NCBI RefSeq assembly: GCF_001571245.1
Contig: NZ_BCTK01000001.1
Coordinates: 682,001 to 746,000 of the forward strand
From: Achromobacter piechaudii NBRC 102461
GTDB lineage: Bacteria; Pseudomonadota; Gammaproteobacteria; Burkholderiales; Burkholderiaceae_B
Direction: 5' to 3'
DNA: 64,000 bases
Positions within the stretch are counted from its first letter, which is position 1. Every line of letters begins with the position of its first letter. Below are positions 24,235 to 31,897 of the stretch, in pieces. The position numbers and the translations under genes were made by a program. Under the pieces are notes generated by a model. The model was not told where the DNA came from. It saw only the letters and a program-made list of their open reading frames with translations, and made no database searches.

Positions 24235-25205
24235 GCCGAGCCCTCCAGCCGTACCCGGGGGTCCAGCACTTTATAAAGAATGTCGACGATCAGGTTCAGC
24301 GTCACGAACAGGCACACGACGACGATCAGGTAGGCGACGATGACGGGGCGGTCCAGGGCGTTCAGGCTGTCCAGGATCAGCTTGCCGGCGCCGGGCCACG
24401 AGAAGATGCTCTCGGTGATGACGGCGAACGCGATGGTCGAGCCCAGCTCCAGGCCCAGCACGGTCACCAGCGGGATCATCGTGTTGCGCAGCACGTGCAC
24501 ACAGACCACGCGAAACGGCGACAGGCCTTTGGCGCGGGCGAATTTCACGAAGTCCAGCGGGATCACGTCGCGCACGCCGGCGCGCGTCAGGCGGATCACC
24601 AGCGAGATCTTGAACAGCGACAGGTTCAGCGCCGGCAGGATCAGGTGGCGCCAGCCGTCGGCCGTCAGCCACGACCACTGAAAGCCCAGGAACTCCACCG
24701 TCTGCCCCCGGCCGCTGGCGGGCAGCCAGCCCAGCGACACGCTGAACGTCATGATGAGCATCAGCGCCACCCAGAAGGTGGGCAATGAAAACCCGACGAT
24801 GCTGCCGGCCATGATCATCTTGGAAAAACGGCTGTCGGGGTAAAGGCCGGCGATGAGGCCCAGCGGCAGGCCGACGAGGACGGCCAGCATCAATGCGCTG
24901 ATCGCCAGTTCCAGCGTGGCGGGCAGGCGCTGGATCACCAGTTCAATCGCGGGAATGTTGTAGACGAAGCTGTTGCCCAGATTGCCGTGCAACGCGCCGT
25001 TCAGGAAGCCCAGGTATTGCTGCCAGAGCGGCTTGTCCAGGCCGAGCTCCGCGATGATGCGGGCGCGATCGACCTGGTCCACATCCTGGCCAATAAGAAT
25101 GTCCACGGGGTTGCCAATGGCATGCAGGCCCACGAAGACGATCAGCGTCATCAGGAACACCACCACCGCGGCTTGCGCCACACGGCGTATCAACCAACCG
25201 GTCAT
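24231..25205 (-). CDS. Dpp/Opp-type ABC transporter permease (DppB-like)
   Basis: This 324-residue inner-membrane protein has about six helices. MTGWLIRRVAQAAVVVFLMTLIVFVGLHAIGNP is the usual DppB start, with the family's G-D-P region altered to GNPVDIL, and VKFARAKGLSPFRVVCVHVLRN is the EAA-type coupling loop. It ends ITESIFSWPGAGKLILDSL ... LDPRVRL. The ATG at 25205 overlaps the monooxygenase stop (ATGA) and has GGAG upstream; longer starts are not needed. Forms the translocation pore with the DppC-like permease. Confidence 0.95.
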   Translation of the reverse strand: MTGWLIRRVAQAAVVVFLMTLIVFVGLHAIGNPVDILIGQDVDQVDRARIIAELGLDKPLWQQYLGFLNGALHGNLGNSFVYNIPAIELVIQRLPATLELAISALMLAVLVGLPLGLIAGLYPDSRFSKMIMAGSIVGFSLPTFWVALMLIMTFSVSLGWLPASGRGQTVEFLGFQWSWLTADGWRHLILPALNLSLFKISLVIRLTRAGVRDVIPLDFVKFARAKGLSPFRVVCVHVLRNTMIPLVTVLGLELGSTIAFAVITESIFSWPGAGKLILDSLNALDRPVIVAYLIVVVCLFVTLNLIVDILYKVLDPRVRLEGSA

Positions 25206-26689
25206 TGCGCGGTCTCCGCTTGCGAGGCCGGGGCGACGACGGGGGCGGGCGGCGGGGCGGGGGTCCACTCATCGCCAAACACTTCCGGTTCCGAAAACGC
25301 TTCCATGTTCGCGTAATACGTTTCCACGTCTTCGCGGTAGAACAGGCCGGCGATGCCTTGCGCCAGGCGCTTGGCGCCTTCGCTGATGGCGGGGATGTCG
25401 CCGGAAATCGTGCCTTGGGTCAGCGCGGCCGGGTACGAAAAGCAGTGCACTCGGTCCAGGCCGGGGCAGGCGCCGGGCACTTTTTCCTGCAATTCGAAGA
25501 CGGGGCCCAGGTCGGGCGAGTCGTGCAGTTCCTGGTCTTCTTCGCCTGAGGGCGGGGTAAACCTGTCGCCCCAGTTGCGCACGTGAGGCGCCAGCGGCGC
25601 GAATTCCGGCCGCACGGTCCAGTCGATGCGAAAGCCCGTGGAAAAGATCAGGAAGTCCAAGACGAAAATGCCCTTGGGCGTGGTGACGTGGATCTCGTCG
25701 CCGACCATCGCCAGCGCCTGCACGCCACAACCCAGGTTGAAGCGGGCGTTCGGAAAGCGCGACACGCGCAAGGTGCTGCCGCGCGGGGGCGGCACTTGCG
25801 CGGCGTTGATGTAGTGGCGGATCTTCCACTTCCATTCGTCGGGCAGCGTCAGGTGGCCGTGGGTCAGGCCGGGGTTGCCCGCGCCCTTGCCCTTGTTCAC
25901 GCGCGGGATGTCGTTGCGGCGGATCAGCAGGTCGACGCTGGCGGCGCCGGCTTCCAGCGCGGTCGCGGCGCTGTCCATGGCGGACGCGCCCGCGCCGACG
26001 ACGCCGACCCGCTTGCCGGCCAGCGTGGCGTAGTCCATGACGTCGGACGAATGCGCCCAGCGGTCGCGCGGCAGGGCTTTTGCAAACTCAGGCACGTGGG
26101 CGCCGCCCAGGCCATCGCGGCCGGTGGCCAGGACGACGCGGCGCGCCAGCACGGTGCTGCGTCCGGTGGGCGATTCGATGTCCAGCTGCACCAGGCGGTC
26201 GGCGCGCGGTTGCACCGACAGCACGCGGTGTTCGTTGCGCACGTCCAGGTTCAGCACGCGGCGATACCAGCGCAGGTAATCCATCCATTGCAGGCGCGGA
26301 ATCTTATCCAGCGCTTCCCATTCGGCGGCGCCGAACTGCGCTTCGAACCAGGCGCGGAAGGTCAGCGCCGGCAAACCCAGCGCGGGGCCGGTCAGCTGCT
26401 TGGGCGAGCGCAGCGTTTCCATGCGCGCGGTGGTGGCCCAGGGGCCTTCATAGCCAGCGGGGGCCTGATCGAAGATGGGCGCGGTGATGCCCAGGTGCGT
26501 CAAGGATGCGGCGGCGGCCAAGCCGGCCATGCCGCCGCCGATGACGACGACGTCCAGCACCTGCTGGCCATCGACCAGACGGGGCGCGACCCAATTCTTG
26601 GCGGGAATTTCCAGCCAGGACAGGTCTTGCCGCAGACGCGCTTCAAGCGCATCCAGGCCTTGCGGCGGGGTGGCGACGGGCAGATTCAT
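25202..26689 (-). CDS. FAD-dependent NAD(P)-binding monooxygenase (FMO/BVMO-like)
   Basis: The 495-residue flavoprotein has two Rossmann motifs: VVVIGGGMAGLAAAASL (GGGMAG at 51-56) for FAD and VGVVGAGASAMDSAATAL (VGAGASA at 231-237) for NAD(P)H. The segment ATGRDGLGGAHVPEF and the nearby WAHSSDVMDY occupy the place of the FMO/Baeyer-Villiger fingerprint, but its F-x-G-x3-H consensus is not kept exactly. The C-terminus has an Ala/Pro-rich tail. It probably oxygenates the imported substrate (N-, S- or Baeyer-Villiger oxidation). The ATG overlaps the LysR stop, and its own stop overlaps the permease start, each as ATGA. Confidence 0.88.
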   Translation of the reverse strand: MNLPVATPPQGLDALEARLRQDLSWLEIPAKNWVAPRLVDGQQVLDVVVIGGGMAGLAAAASLTHLGITAPIFDQAPAGYEGPWATTARMETLRSPKQLTGPALGLPALTFRAWFEAQFGAAEWEALDKIPRLQWMDYLRWYRRVLNLDVRNEHRVLSVQPRADRLVQLDIESPTGRSTVLARRVVLATGRDGLGGAHVPEFAKALPRDRWAHSSDVMDYATLAGKRVGVVGAGASAMDSAATALEAGAASVDLLIRRNDIPRVNKGKGAGNPGLTHGHLTLPDEWKWKIRHYINAAQVPPPRGSTLRVSRFPNARFNLGCGVQALAMVGDEIHVTTPKGIFVLDFLIFSTGFRIDWTVRPEFAPLAPHVRNWGDRFTPPSGEEDQELHDSPDLGPVFELQEKVPGACPGLDRVHCFSYPAALTQGTISGDIPAISEGAKRLAQGIAGLFYREDVETYYANMEAFSEPEVFGDEWTPAPPPAPVVAPASQAETAQ

Positions 26690-27663
26690 AGCGGGGGAGT
26701 TTCCAATACAGGGGCGTCGTCACCGTAGACCGACTGCAACAGCGCCGCGTGTTCGCAGGCATCGTGCAGGACGAAGCCAGGGAGCAGGGCGGCGGCGGCC
26801 TCGGCCAGCGCGTCGGCCATGGCCTGGCAGGCGGGGGTCAACGGTTGCGACTGCGGGGTGATGACCCCGAAGAAAAAAGGGATGTCCAGGTCGATGGGAC
26901 GGATCGCCACGCCCGGCATGGGGACGCCGTAAGCGGTGATCGGTTCCAGCACCGACACGCCCAGGCCGGCGCGCACGGCGGCCAGGGCGTTGACGGACGA
27001 ATTGGTTTCGATGGTGCCGGGCGCATTGCCCTCGGGCGCCAACGCGGCGTCCAGCCTGCGGCGCAGGCGATAGGGGTTGGCCATGGTGATAAGGCGGCGG
27101 CCAGCTAGCTGGGTCACGGGTACAACAGTGTGCGCGGCCAGCGGATCGTCTTCGCGCAGCGCCACCACGCACGGCGCTTGCGCGATCCAGTGCACGGTCA
27201 GGCCGCGATGTTCCAGCGGCAGGCTGGTCGCGCCCAATTGGGCCGCGCCGGTCAGCACCGCGTGCACCACGCGTTCGGGCGAGGCGCTGCGCACCTGGAT
27301 GCGGGCCGCGCCGGTCTGGGATTCGATGCGCTTGAGCGCGTCGGGCAGGAGCCCGGCGGCCAGCGCGGACGTGGCGGCCAGCAGCAACGGCTTGGCCTGA
27401 CCGCGCGCGATTTCCTCGGCGCGGCTGCGGATCTGCTGCAAGCTGGCCAGCGCGCGTTCGACGTCGTCATAAAGCAGAAAGCCCTGTTCGGTGGGTGTCA
27501 CGCGCGGCCCGCTGCGGCTGAACAGGGCATAGCCGATTTCGGCTTCCAACTCTTGCAGCAGGCGACTGATGGCCGGCTGCGAGCGCCCGAGCAGACGCCC
27601 GGCAGCGGTGACGCTGCCTGTAGACATGACGGCCGCGAAGGCCCCGAGTTGGCGAAGTTCCAT
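26686..27663 (-). CDS. LysR-family transcriptional regulator, first gene of the operon
   Basis: The 325-residue regulator has an N-terminal winged helix (MELRQLGAFAAVMSTGSVTAAGRLLGRSQPAISRLLQELE), an oligomerising linker helix (about 60-88) and a two-lobe effector domain ending with a proline-poor C-terminal extension. Unusually for LysR genes, it is co-directional with and translationally coupled to its probable targets (ATGA overlap with the monooxygenase), so it controls its own level with the operon. A 37-bp near-palindrome 67-103 bases upstream of the start is the likely binding site. Confidence 0.92.
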   Translation of the reverse strand: MELRQLGAFAAVMSTGSVTAAGRLLGRSQPAISRLLQELEAEIGYALFSRSGPRVTPTEQGFLLYDDVERALASLQQIRSRAEEIARGQAKPLLLAATSALAAGLLPDALKRIESQTGAARIQVRSASPERVVHAVLTGAAQLGATSLPLEHRGLTVHWIAQAPCVVALREDDPLAAHTVVPVTQLAGRRLITMANPYRLRRRLDAALAPEGNAPGTIETNSSVNALAAVRAGLGVSVLEPITAYGVPMPGVAIRPIDLDIPFFFGVITPQSQPLTPACQAMADALAEAAAALLPGFVLHDACEHAALLQSVYGDDAPVLETPPL

Positions 27664-27729
27664 CTGTGTTGCTTTATGCTCAGAGCGAATTCTTGCCCGG
27701 CAAGTATGCGCTTCGCAAATAGTTAAAAG

Positions 27730-27766
27730 GCATAAGCAAATTCCCTAATAGGGCATTTCCTTATGC
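27730..27766. promoter_or_regulatory. 37-bp near-palindrome upstream of the LysR operon
   Basis: The left arm GCATAAGCAAATTCCCTA (27730-27747) matches the inverse of the right arm ending CTTATGC (27766) at 16 of 18 positions around a central A. It contains ATTCCCT ... AGGGCAT halves of the T-N11-A type used by LysR proteins. It sits between the LysR gene (minus) and the ribbon-helix-helix gene (plus) and could be an autoregulatory operator. A run TTTTT follows on the plus strand, so a terminator reading is possible, but no plus-strand gene ends here. Confidence 0.6.
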
Positions 27767-27856
27767 TTTTTCATAACCCCGAGTTATTTCAATGACTTAG
27801 GGGACAGATCGGCATCTCTCCGGGCCAATTCCCAAGGTCTATCAAGTTGAAACATC

Positions 27857-27885
27857 CATAAGCCATCCACTTGGATGGTTTTATG
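27857..27885 (+). promoter_or_regulatory. Palindrome covering the start codon of the RHH gene
   Basis: CATAAGCCATCC (27857-27868), loop ACTT, then GGATGGTTTTATG (27873-27885) is an inverted repeat with one extra base in the right arm. The right arm includes the proposed ATG (27883-27885). It could be the operator of the encoded ribbon-helix-helix protein or, in RNA, a stem that hides the start codon. Confidence 0.5.
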
Positions 27886-28317
27886 ATTTCGACCATGCCT
27901 CCACGCGCTCCTACCCTCGCTTCCGCTCCCAAGCCCTCGGACGAAAAGATCACGATCAACCTCGGTTATGTCGACCTGGGCCAGATCGATCTTCTGGTTC
28001 AAGAAGGCTTCTACGCCAACCGGACCGACCTGATCCGCACCGCCATCCGCAACCAGCTTGCCGCCCATGGCGACGCGGTGCGGCAGGCGGTCAGCCGCAA
28101 GACCCTGGTGCTGGGCATCCAGCACTACACGGTCGACGATCTGCTGGCCGTACAGGCCGCGGGCCAAACCTTGCAGATTCGGATCCTGGGCCTGGCGACC
28201 ATCGCGGCCGACGTGTCGCCCGAGTTGGCGCTTGCCACGATCGAATCCGTGACGGTGCTTGGGGCCTTGCATGCCAGCCCGGCCGTCAAGGCTGCCCTGC
28301 GTCAGCGCATCCGCTGA
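27883..28317 (+). CDS. Ribbon-helix-helix (CopG-like) transcriptional regulator
   Basis: The 144-residue protein, counted from the ATG at 27883 (a TTG 12 bases upstream and an ATG 12 bases downstream are alternatives; none has a clear Shine-Dalgarno). Residues about 20-60 (DEKITINLGYVDLGQIDLLVQEGFYANRTDLIRTAIRNQL) form a classic ribbon-helix-helix: a DNA-contacting beta strand, then two helices. The C-terminal 80 residues (VLGIQHYTVDDLLAVQAAGQTLQIRILGLATI) may be a ligand or oligomerisation domain. The esterase gene follows 29 bases later, so the pair is probably co-transcribed and autoregulated through the palindrome at the start. Confidence 0.8.
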   Translation: MISTMPPRAPTLASAPKPSDEKITINLGYVDLGQIDLLVQEGFYANRTDLIRTAIRNQLAAHGDAVRQAVSRKTLVLGIQHYTVDDLLAVQAAGQTLQIRILGLATIAADVSPELALATIESVTVLGALHASPAVKAALRQRIR

Positions 28318-28346
28318 CTTGTTATCGCCGCTTAAAAGGTCAATCC

Positions 28347-29483
28347 ATGCATCCAGAATTCCAGCAGTTGATGAGCCAGGCCACCCGGCTCACCCGTTCC
28401 GGCAACCTGGCCGCCGCCACCGCCGCCATTCAAGCCGCCTTGATGGGCGTATCGCCAACGACAGCCTCGGCCGCGCCGCGTTATGACGAGGCCGACGTGA
28501 TCGACGTCGAAGCGCGCGAGGTGCCCGATGCGGCGCCGCGCAGCGCGACACCGACGCCGGCGGTCGATCAAGACGGCTCGCCCGCACCCAAGCCCACCAT
28601 GGACACCCCGCGCGGCACTACGCCGACGCCGGGCGATTTCTTCACTAGCGGCACCTTTCGCAATGCTTCGGGCCAGCGCGCCTACAAGCTGTACGTGCCG
28701 CCCGGCGCCAACGGACAGGCGCGCCCGCTGGTGGTGATGCTGCACGGCTGCACGCAGGACGCCGATGATTTCGCGGCGGGCACGGCGATGAACGAGGCCG
28801 CCCGTGAACAAGGCTTCTATGTGCTGTATCCGATCCAGCCGCGCGACACCAACCCGCAAAAATGCTGGAACTGGTTCAAGCACAACCACCAGCAGGCGGG
28901 CCGGGGCGAGCCATCGATATTGGCGGACATGACGCGCCACGTCATCGCGGAACATGGCATCGACACGCGGCGCGTCTATGTGGCCGGCCTGTCGGCAGGC
29001 GGCGCGATGGCGGCCATCCTGGCCAACGCCTATCCGCGTCTGTATGCGGCGGCGGGCGTGCACTCGGGCCTTGCGGCCGGGGCGGCGTCGGACCTGCCAT
29101 CCGCCTTGTCCGCCATGAAAGGCATGGGCGTGAAGACGGGGGCGTCGGCTCAAGGGTCCGCCCCGACCATTGTTTTTCACGGGGATCGCGACAGCACCGT
29201 GCACCCGGCCAATGCCGATGCCGTGGTCGCGGCCAGCGCGGGAACCGATGCGCGCGTGCAAAGCGAACGCAAGGCCAGCGACAAGCGGGGCCGCGACAGC
29301 ACCCGGCGCGTCTACACGAATGCGGCGGGCGAAGTGGTCGCGGAATATTGGGAAGTGCATGGCGCGGGCCATGCCTGGGCGGGCGGTTCGCCCAAGGGTT
29401 CGTACACGGACGCGAGCGGCCCGGACGCCACGCAGGAGATGCTGCGCTTTTTCTTTGAACATCCGCTGGCAGCCAAGCCCTAA
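28347..29483 (+). CDS. PHB depolymerase family esterase
   Basis: The 378-residue alpha/beta hydrolase belongs to the esterase/PHB-depolymerase family (PF10503). It has no signal peptide. An N-terminal helical region (MHPEFQQLMSQATRLTRSG), with an acidic and Pro-rich linker to about residue 95, precedes the catalytic domain: YKLYVPPG, oxyanion region VVMLHGCTQDADDFAAGT, CWNWFKHNHQQ, nucleophile elbow VAGLSAGG (Ser216), acid in FHGDRDSTVHP and histidine in VHGAGHAWAGG. Intracellular members hydrolyse polyhydroxyalkanoate or feruloyl-type esters; the exact substrate is not determinable. The stop is followed by a long hairpin shared with the convergent carbonic anhydrase gene. Confidence 0.9.
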   Translation: MHPEFQQLMSQATRLTRSGNLAAATAAIQAALMGVSPTTASAAPRYDEADVIDVEAREVPDAAPRSATPTPAVDQDGSPAPKPTMDTPRGTTPTPGDFFTSGTFRNASGQRAYKLYVPPGANGQARPLVVMLHGCTQDADDFAAGTAMNEAAREQGFYVLYPIQPRDTNPQKCWNWFKHNHQQAGRGEPSILADMTRHVIAEHGIDTRRVYVAGLSAGGAMAAILANAYPRLYAAAGVHSGLAAGAASDLPSALSAMKGMGVKTGASAQGSAPTIVFHGDRDSTVHPANADAVVAASAGTDARVQSERKASDKRGRDSTRRVYTNAAGEVVAEYWEVHGAGHAWAGGSPKGSYTDASGPDATQEMLRFFFEHPLAAKP

Positions 29484-29506
29484 GCGGAGGGGTTTGCCGA
29501 CGATCC

Positions 29507-29538
29507 GGTCGCGGCCTGATGCTGGCCAGGCCGCGACC
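29507..29538. terminator. Bidirectional hairpin between convergent genes
   Basis: GGTCGCGGCCTG (29507-29518) pairs perfectly with CAGGCCGCGACC (29527-29538) around an 8-base loop, and an outer pair GGTTTGC (29491-29497)/GCAAACC (29541-29547) extends it. There is no long T-run, but its position between two converging genes supports a shared terminator. Confidence 0.7.
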
Positions 29539-29564
29539 GCGCAAACCGTTTCAGTGCTGCGTCA

Positions 29565-30290
29565 TCAAACCAGCTTGACCTTGCCGCTGGCCAGGTCGTA
29601 CACACCGCCTGCCACCATTAACTTCTTTTGCTCGACCATGCCGCGCAATATCGGCTGCGCCGTCTGCAATCGCTGCACGGCCAGCCGGACGTTTTCAGCG
29701 ATGGCGGCGGCCAGCAGGTTCTTGGGCTCGCCCTTGCTGGCGCGTTCGACGGCGGGCTTGATGGCGTTGACCAGTTCGGGCAGGTGGCCGGGCAGCTCGG
29801 CCTGCTCTTTCAGAACCTTCACCGTGGCATCGACCGCGCCGCAGTTGTTGTGGCCCAGGACCAGAATCAACGGCACGTTCAGGAACTTGGCGGCGTATTC
29901 AAAGCTGGCCAAGCCGTCGTCATTGACGAAGTTTCCCGCCACGCGCACCAGGAAGACGTCCCCCGGATTCTGGTCAAACGCCAACTCGGGCGCCACCCGC
30001 GAATCAGAGCAACTGAGTATCGCGGCAATCGGCTTTTGTGTTTTGACGAGGGCCGCCCGGCCCGCTGAAAAGTCCCGCATATTGGGTTTGTTGGCCGCAT
30101 AGCGGGCGTTGCCCGCCATCAGTCGCTTCAACGCTTCCTCGCCGCCGATATCGTTTGACGGGACTTCGGCGTTGGCTGTTGGCAGCCAGCCAGTCGCGCC
30201 GAAAGCGGCAAGTGTCGCCGCGCCCAACAGCAGGCGGCGGCGAGGGGTGACCAGCGCTGAAGCGCTCAGGCATTTTGCACAGTCGCACAT
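29565..30290 (-). CDS. Exported beta-class carbonic anhydrase
   Basis: The 241-residue enzyme is a beta-carbonic anhydrase (CO2 + H2O to bicarbonate). Zinc ligands and catalytic dyad are Cys94-x-Asp96-x-Arg98 in ILSCSDSRVAPE and His147/Cys150 in LVLGHNNCGAVDA. The N-terminus has TPRRRLLLGAATLAAFGATGWLP (about 15-37), a twin-arginine-type leader ending in TANAEV, so the enzyme is probably folded in the cytoplasm and exported to the periplasm by Tat. An unusual CDCAKC stretch precedes the leader. The ATG at 30290 has GGGAG upstream; a longer frame (15 codons) exists without support. Single gene. Confidence 0.9.
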   Translation of the reverse strand: MCDCAKCLSASALVTPRRRLLLGAATLAAFGATGWLPTANAEVPSNDIGGEEALKRLMAGNARYAANKPNMRDFSAGRAALVKTQKPIAAILSCSDSRVAPELAFDQNPGDVFLVRVAGNFVNDDGLASFEYAAKFLNVPLILVLGHNNCGAVDATVKVLKEQAELPGHLPELVNAIKPAVERASKGEPKNLLAAAIAENVRLAVQRLQTAQPILRGMVEQKKLMVAGGVYDLASGKVKLV

Positions 30291-30490
30291 GGAGGTTCTC
30301 CCACAGGACAAAAGGTCCAGAGAATTCGTGCGCAATCATTGTGCGGCGATAACAATGTTCCGGCTCAATAACCGGCGGCGACTTCACAATTGTTTATTAC
30401 CCACTGATGACATGCTTCCGGAACGCAACAGGTGAAGGGCTTGTTTGCGAACCCTTACATGGTAGTTACGACTCCAACGATAGGATTTCG

Positions 30491-30502
30491 ATATTCGAAT
30501 AT
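30491..30502. promoter_or_regulatory. 12-bp perfect palindrome before the small coupled genes
   Basis: ATATTCGAATAT is a perfect palindrome, 11 bases upstream of the ATG at 30514 and partly overlapping its AGGAG region. It could be an operator or part of a -10 region. Confidence 0.35.
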
Positions 30503-30513
30503 AGGAGTCCATC

Positions 30514-30615
30514 ATGAATAACGAGAAGCCGACACCCGAACCGAACAAGCGTCGCTGGCCTTTCGGCTATGGGGACGAGAACATTCGCAAGGAGGCGTCA
30601 TGGACTGCTCAGTAG
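30514..30615 (+). CDS. 33-residue leader/small protein
   Basis: MNNEKPTPEPNKRRWPFGYG begins a 33-codon frame with a good ribosome binding site (ATAGGAG, 7 bases before the ATG), ending TAG at 30615. The peptide is hydrophilic, basic and Trp/Pro-containing with no membrane segment. It overlaps the next gene by 16 bases, and that gene's strong AAGGAGG lies inside it. It may be a real microprotein or a translated leader that couples the next gene. Confidence 0.5.
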   Translation: MNNEKPTPEPNKRRWPFGYGDENIRKEASWTAQ

Positions 30616-30809
30616 AAGGCAAGGTCGCCTTCGCGGACGGCCATTCGTACCACTTCGCCACGGTGGATGCGGCGCTGGCGTTTGCCGAATGCGTGAAAAG
30701 CTCGCAGCAGCCGGGGCAGTGCGCGGCCGCCAATGGCTGTACGCAAACCGTGAAACTGGAAGACGTTGCGGCGGCGGAACAGAAGGAAAAGGAAGAAGAC
30801 CGCGGATAA
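30600..30809 (+). CDS. Small hypothetical protein
   Basis: The 69-residue protein starts at an ATG with a near-perfect Shine-Dalgarno (AAGGAGG, 5 bases upstream) inside the preceding 33-codon frame. It contains three cysteines (Cys3, CVKSSQQPGQC and NGCTQ), a short predicted beta/helix region (KVAFADGHSYHFATVDAALAFAECV) and a charged C-terminal helix. No family recognised. A phase-shifted frame of similar length in the same place lacks this ribosome binding site. Confidence 0.65.
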   Translation: MDCSVEGKVAFADGHSYHFATVDAALAFAECVKSSQQPGQCAAANGCTQTVKLEDVAAAEQKEKEEDRG

Positions 30810-30859
30810 TGTGACGTCATAAGCGCCACACGCCATGCGCGCTGATAAGCAATAAACCC

Positions 30860-30896
30860 ACGCGCCCCGTCGGCATTGAATGCCCTCGGGGCGCGT
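30860..30896. terminator. Bidirectional terminator hairpin
   Basis: ACGCGCCCCG (30860-30869) pairs with CGGGGCGCGT (30887-30896), and an inner GGCATT-G-AATGCC (30872-30884) completes a nearly continuous 37-base hairpin between converging genes. It ends 9 bases before the stop of the membrane-protein gene. Confidence 0.8.
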
Positions 30897-30905
30897 CGCG
30901 TTAAG

Positions 30906-31448
30906 TCATGCCGTTTGCGCCCAGGTGGTGCCCTTCACACGTGGCGTGCCGGGTTTGCCATAAAACCAATAGGCGCATAGAAACGCGCTCAACATACCGG
31001 GCAGGCCGCCCACGAAAAACGGGAATGCCGCATCGCTCAACGCCGCGTCGCGGCTGGTGAACGGCAGGAAAAAACCCATTCCAAAAAAAGCGCCGATCAG
31101 CGCAATGCGCGCCATCGCCCACCATGATGAGCGCAACGGCCGCAGCGCGCCGGCCACGACGCCGCACAGCAGCGCCGGGATTGCCCCAAAAAGATAGAAC
31201 CAGGGCAGGCCGAAGATCATGGTGATCAGGTTTTTGGGATCCTGGGAAAGAATGCTCAGAACCAGCGTCACCGCGATGCCGCCAATGGCGGGGGCGAAAA
31301 ACGCATACATCAATGCGCCGGAAATAATGTCGCTGCGCAGGCGGGTGCCGGTGTCGTCAGGGCTGCGGTGGGTCAGCCGATAGGCGATGGACGCCAGGGC
31401 GGCCATAAGCAGGATTGCGGCGGTGATGGTCAATTTCATGGGCGACAT
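30906..31448 (-). CDS. Hypothetical inner-membrane protein
   Basis: The 180-residue protein starts at the ATG 31448-31446 (a second ATG 9 bases later is equally possible; Shine-Dalgarno weak). Hydrophobic helices lie at about residues 5-22, 40-65, 72-97, 108-128 and 138-158, with charged loops between. There are no recognisable motifs. The reading frame stays open for another 107 codons upstream, but that extension is AT-rich, lacks a ribosome site and does not look coding. Convergent with the small coupled genes. Confidence 0.65.
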   Translation of the reverse strand: MSPMKLTITAAILLMAALASIAYRLTHRSPDDTGTRLRSDIISGALMYAFFAPAIGGIAVTLVLSILSQDPKNLITMIFGLPWFYLFGAIPALLCGVVAGALRPLRSSWWAMARIALIGAFFGMGFFLPFTSRDAALSDAAFPFFVGGLPGMLSAFLCAYWFYGKPGTPRVKGTTWAQTA

Positions 31449-31897
31449 TCTGGCATGACGATGGGCGCAGTTCGCCCAAAACAAGGGCCTGCTGCGCGCG
31501 CCACCTTCGAATCGATGTTTCGAGCCTTGTCGGCGTTCTACGACTAAAGACCGATGTATCGATGGATGAGTAGCGCTATTGTGCCGAGCCAATGCCGTTG
31601 CCGACGACGCATTTCGCATAAGTTTGCGCGGCTGCGAATGGTCGGCCGTCCTGCATAAATCTGCAATATTCCGATTTTTAACGCCATTAATGAGGCGAGG
31701 GGTATAAAAATCCTTTTCTTCATAGGGAAAATGCCCAATTTTCGCTCTGGACGAAGCCTTACAAAACACGTCTAATTCTTGCGGTTGTCATCCCTATGGC
31801 GGATGGAGCGCCGTCCCAGTACGGGGTTGGCGCAGCAAGTGGGCAAGCGGGCCCGGCATCGAATAAGTAACAAAAATCAGGTAAGGAGAATTAAATA
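31449..31897. promoter_or_regulatory. 449-base regulatory region upstream of the adhesin locus
   Basis: No gene is apparent. The stretch 31,540-31,790 is markedly less GC-rich than the flanks, as expected for a promoter/regulator region. ATCGATG occurs twice (near 31512 and 31556). I could not fix a promoter. The right end supplies AAGGAGA before the SapC-family start. Its length suggests regulated transcription of the SapC-TolC-adhesin unit. Confidence 0.45.

Noticed and set aside
31449..31769. Upstream extension of the 30906-31448 membrane-protein frame by 107 codons
   Set aside because: The extension is AT-rich and has no ribosome site or hydrophobic pattern; it is better read as the control region of the adhesin locus.
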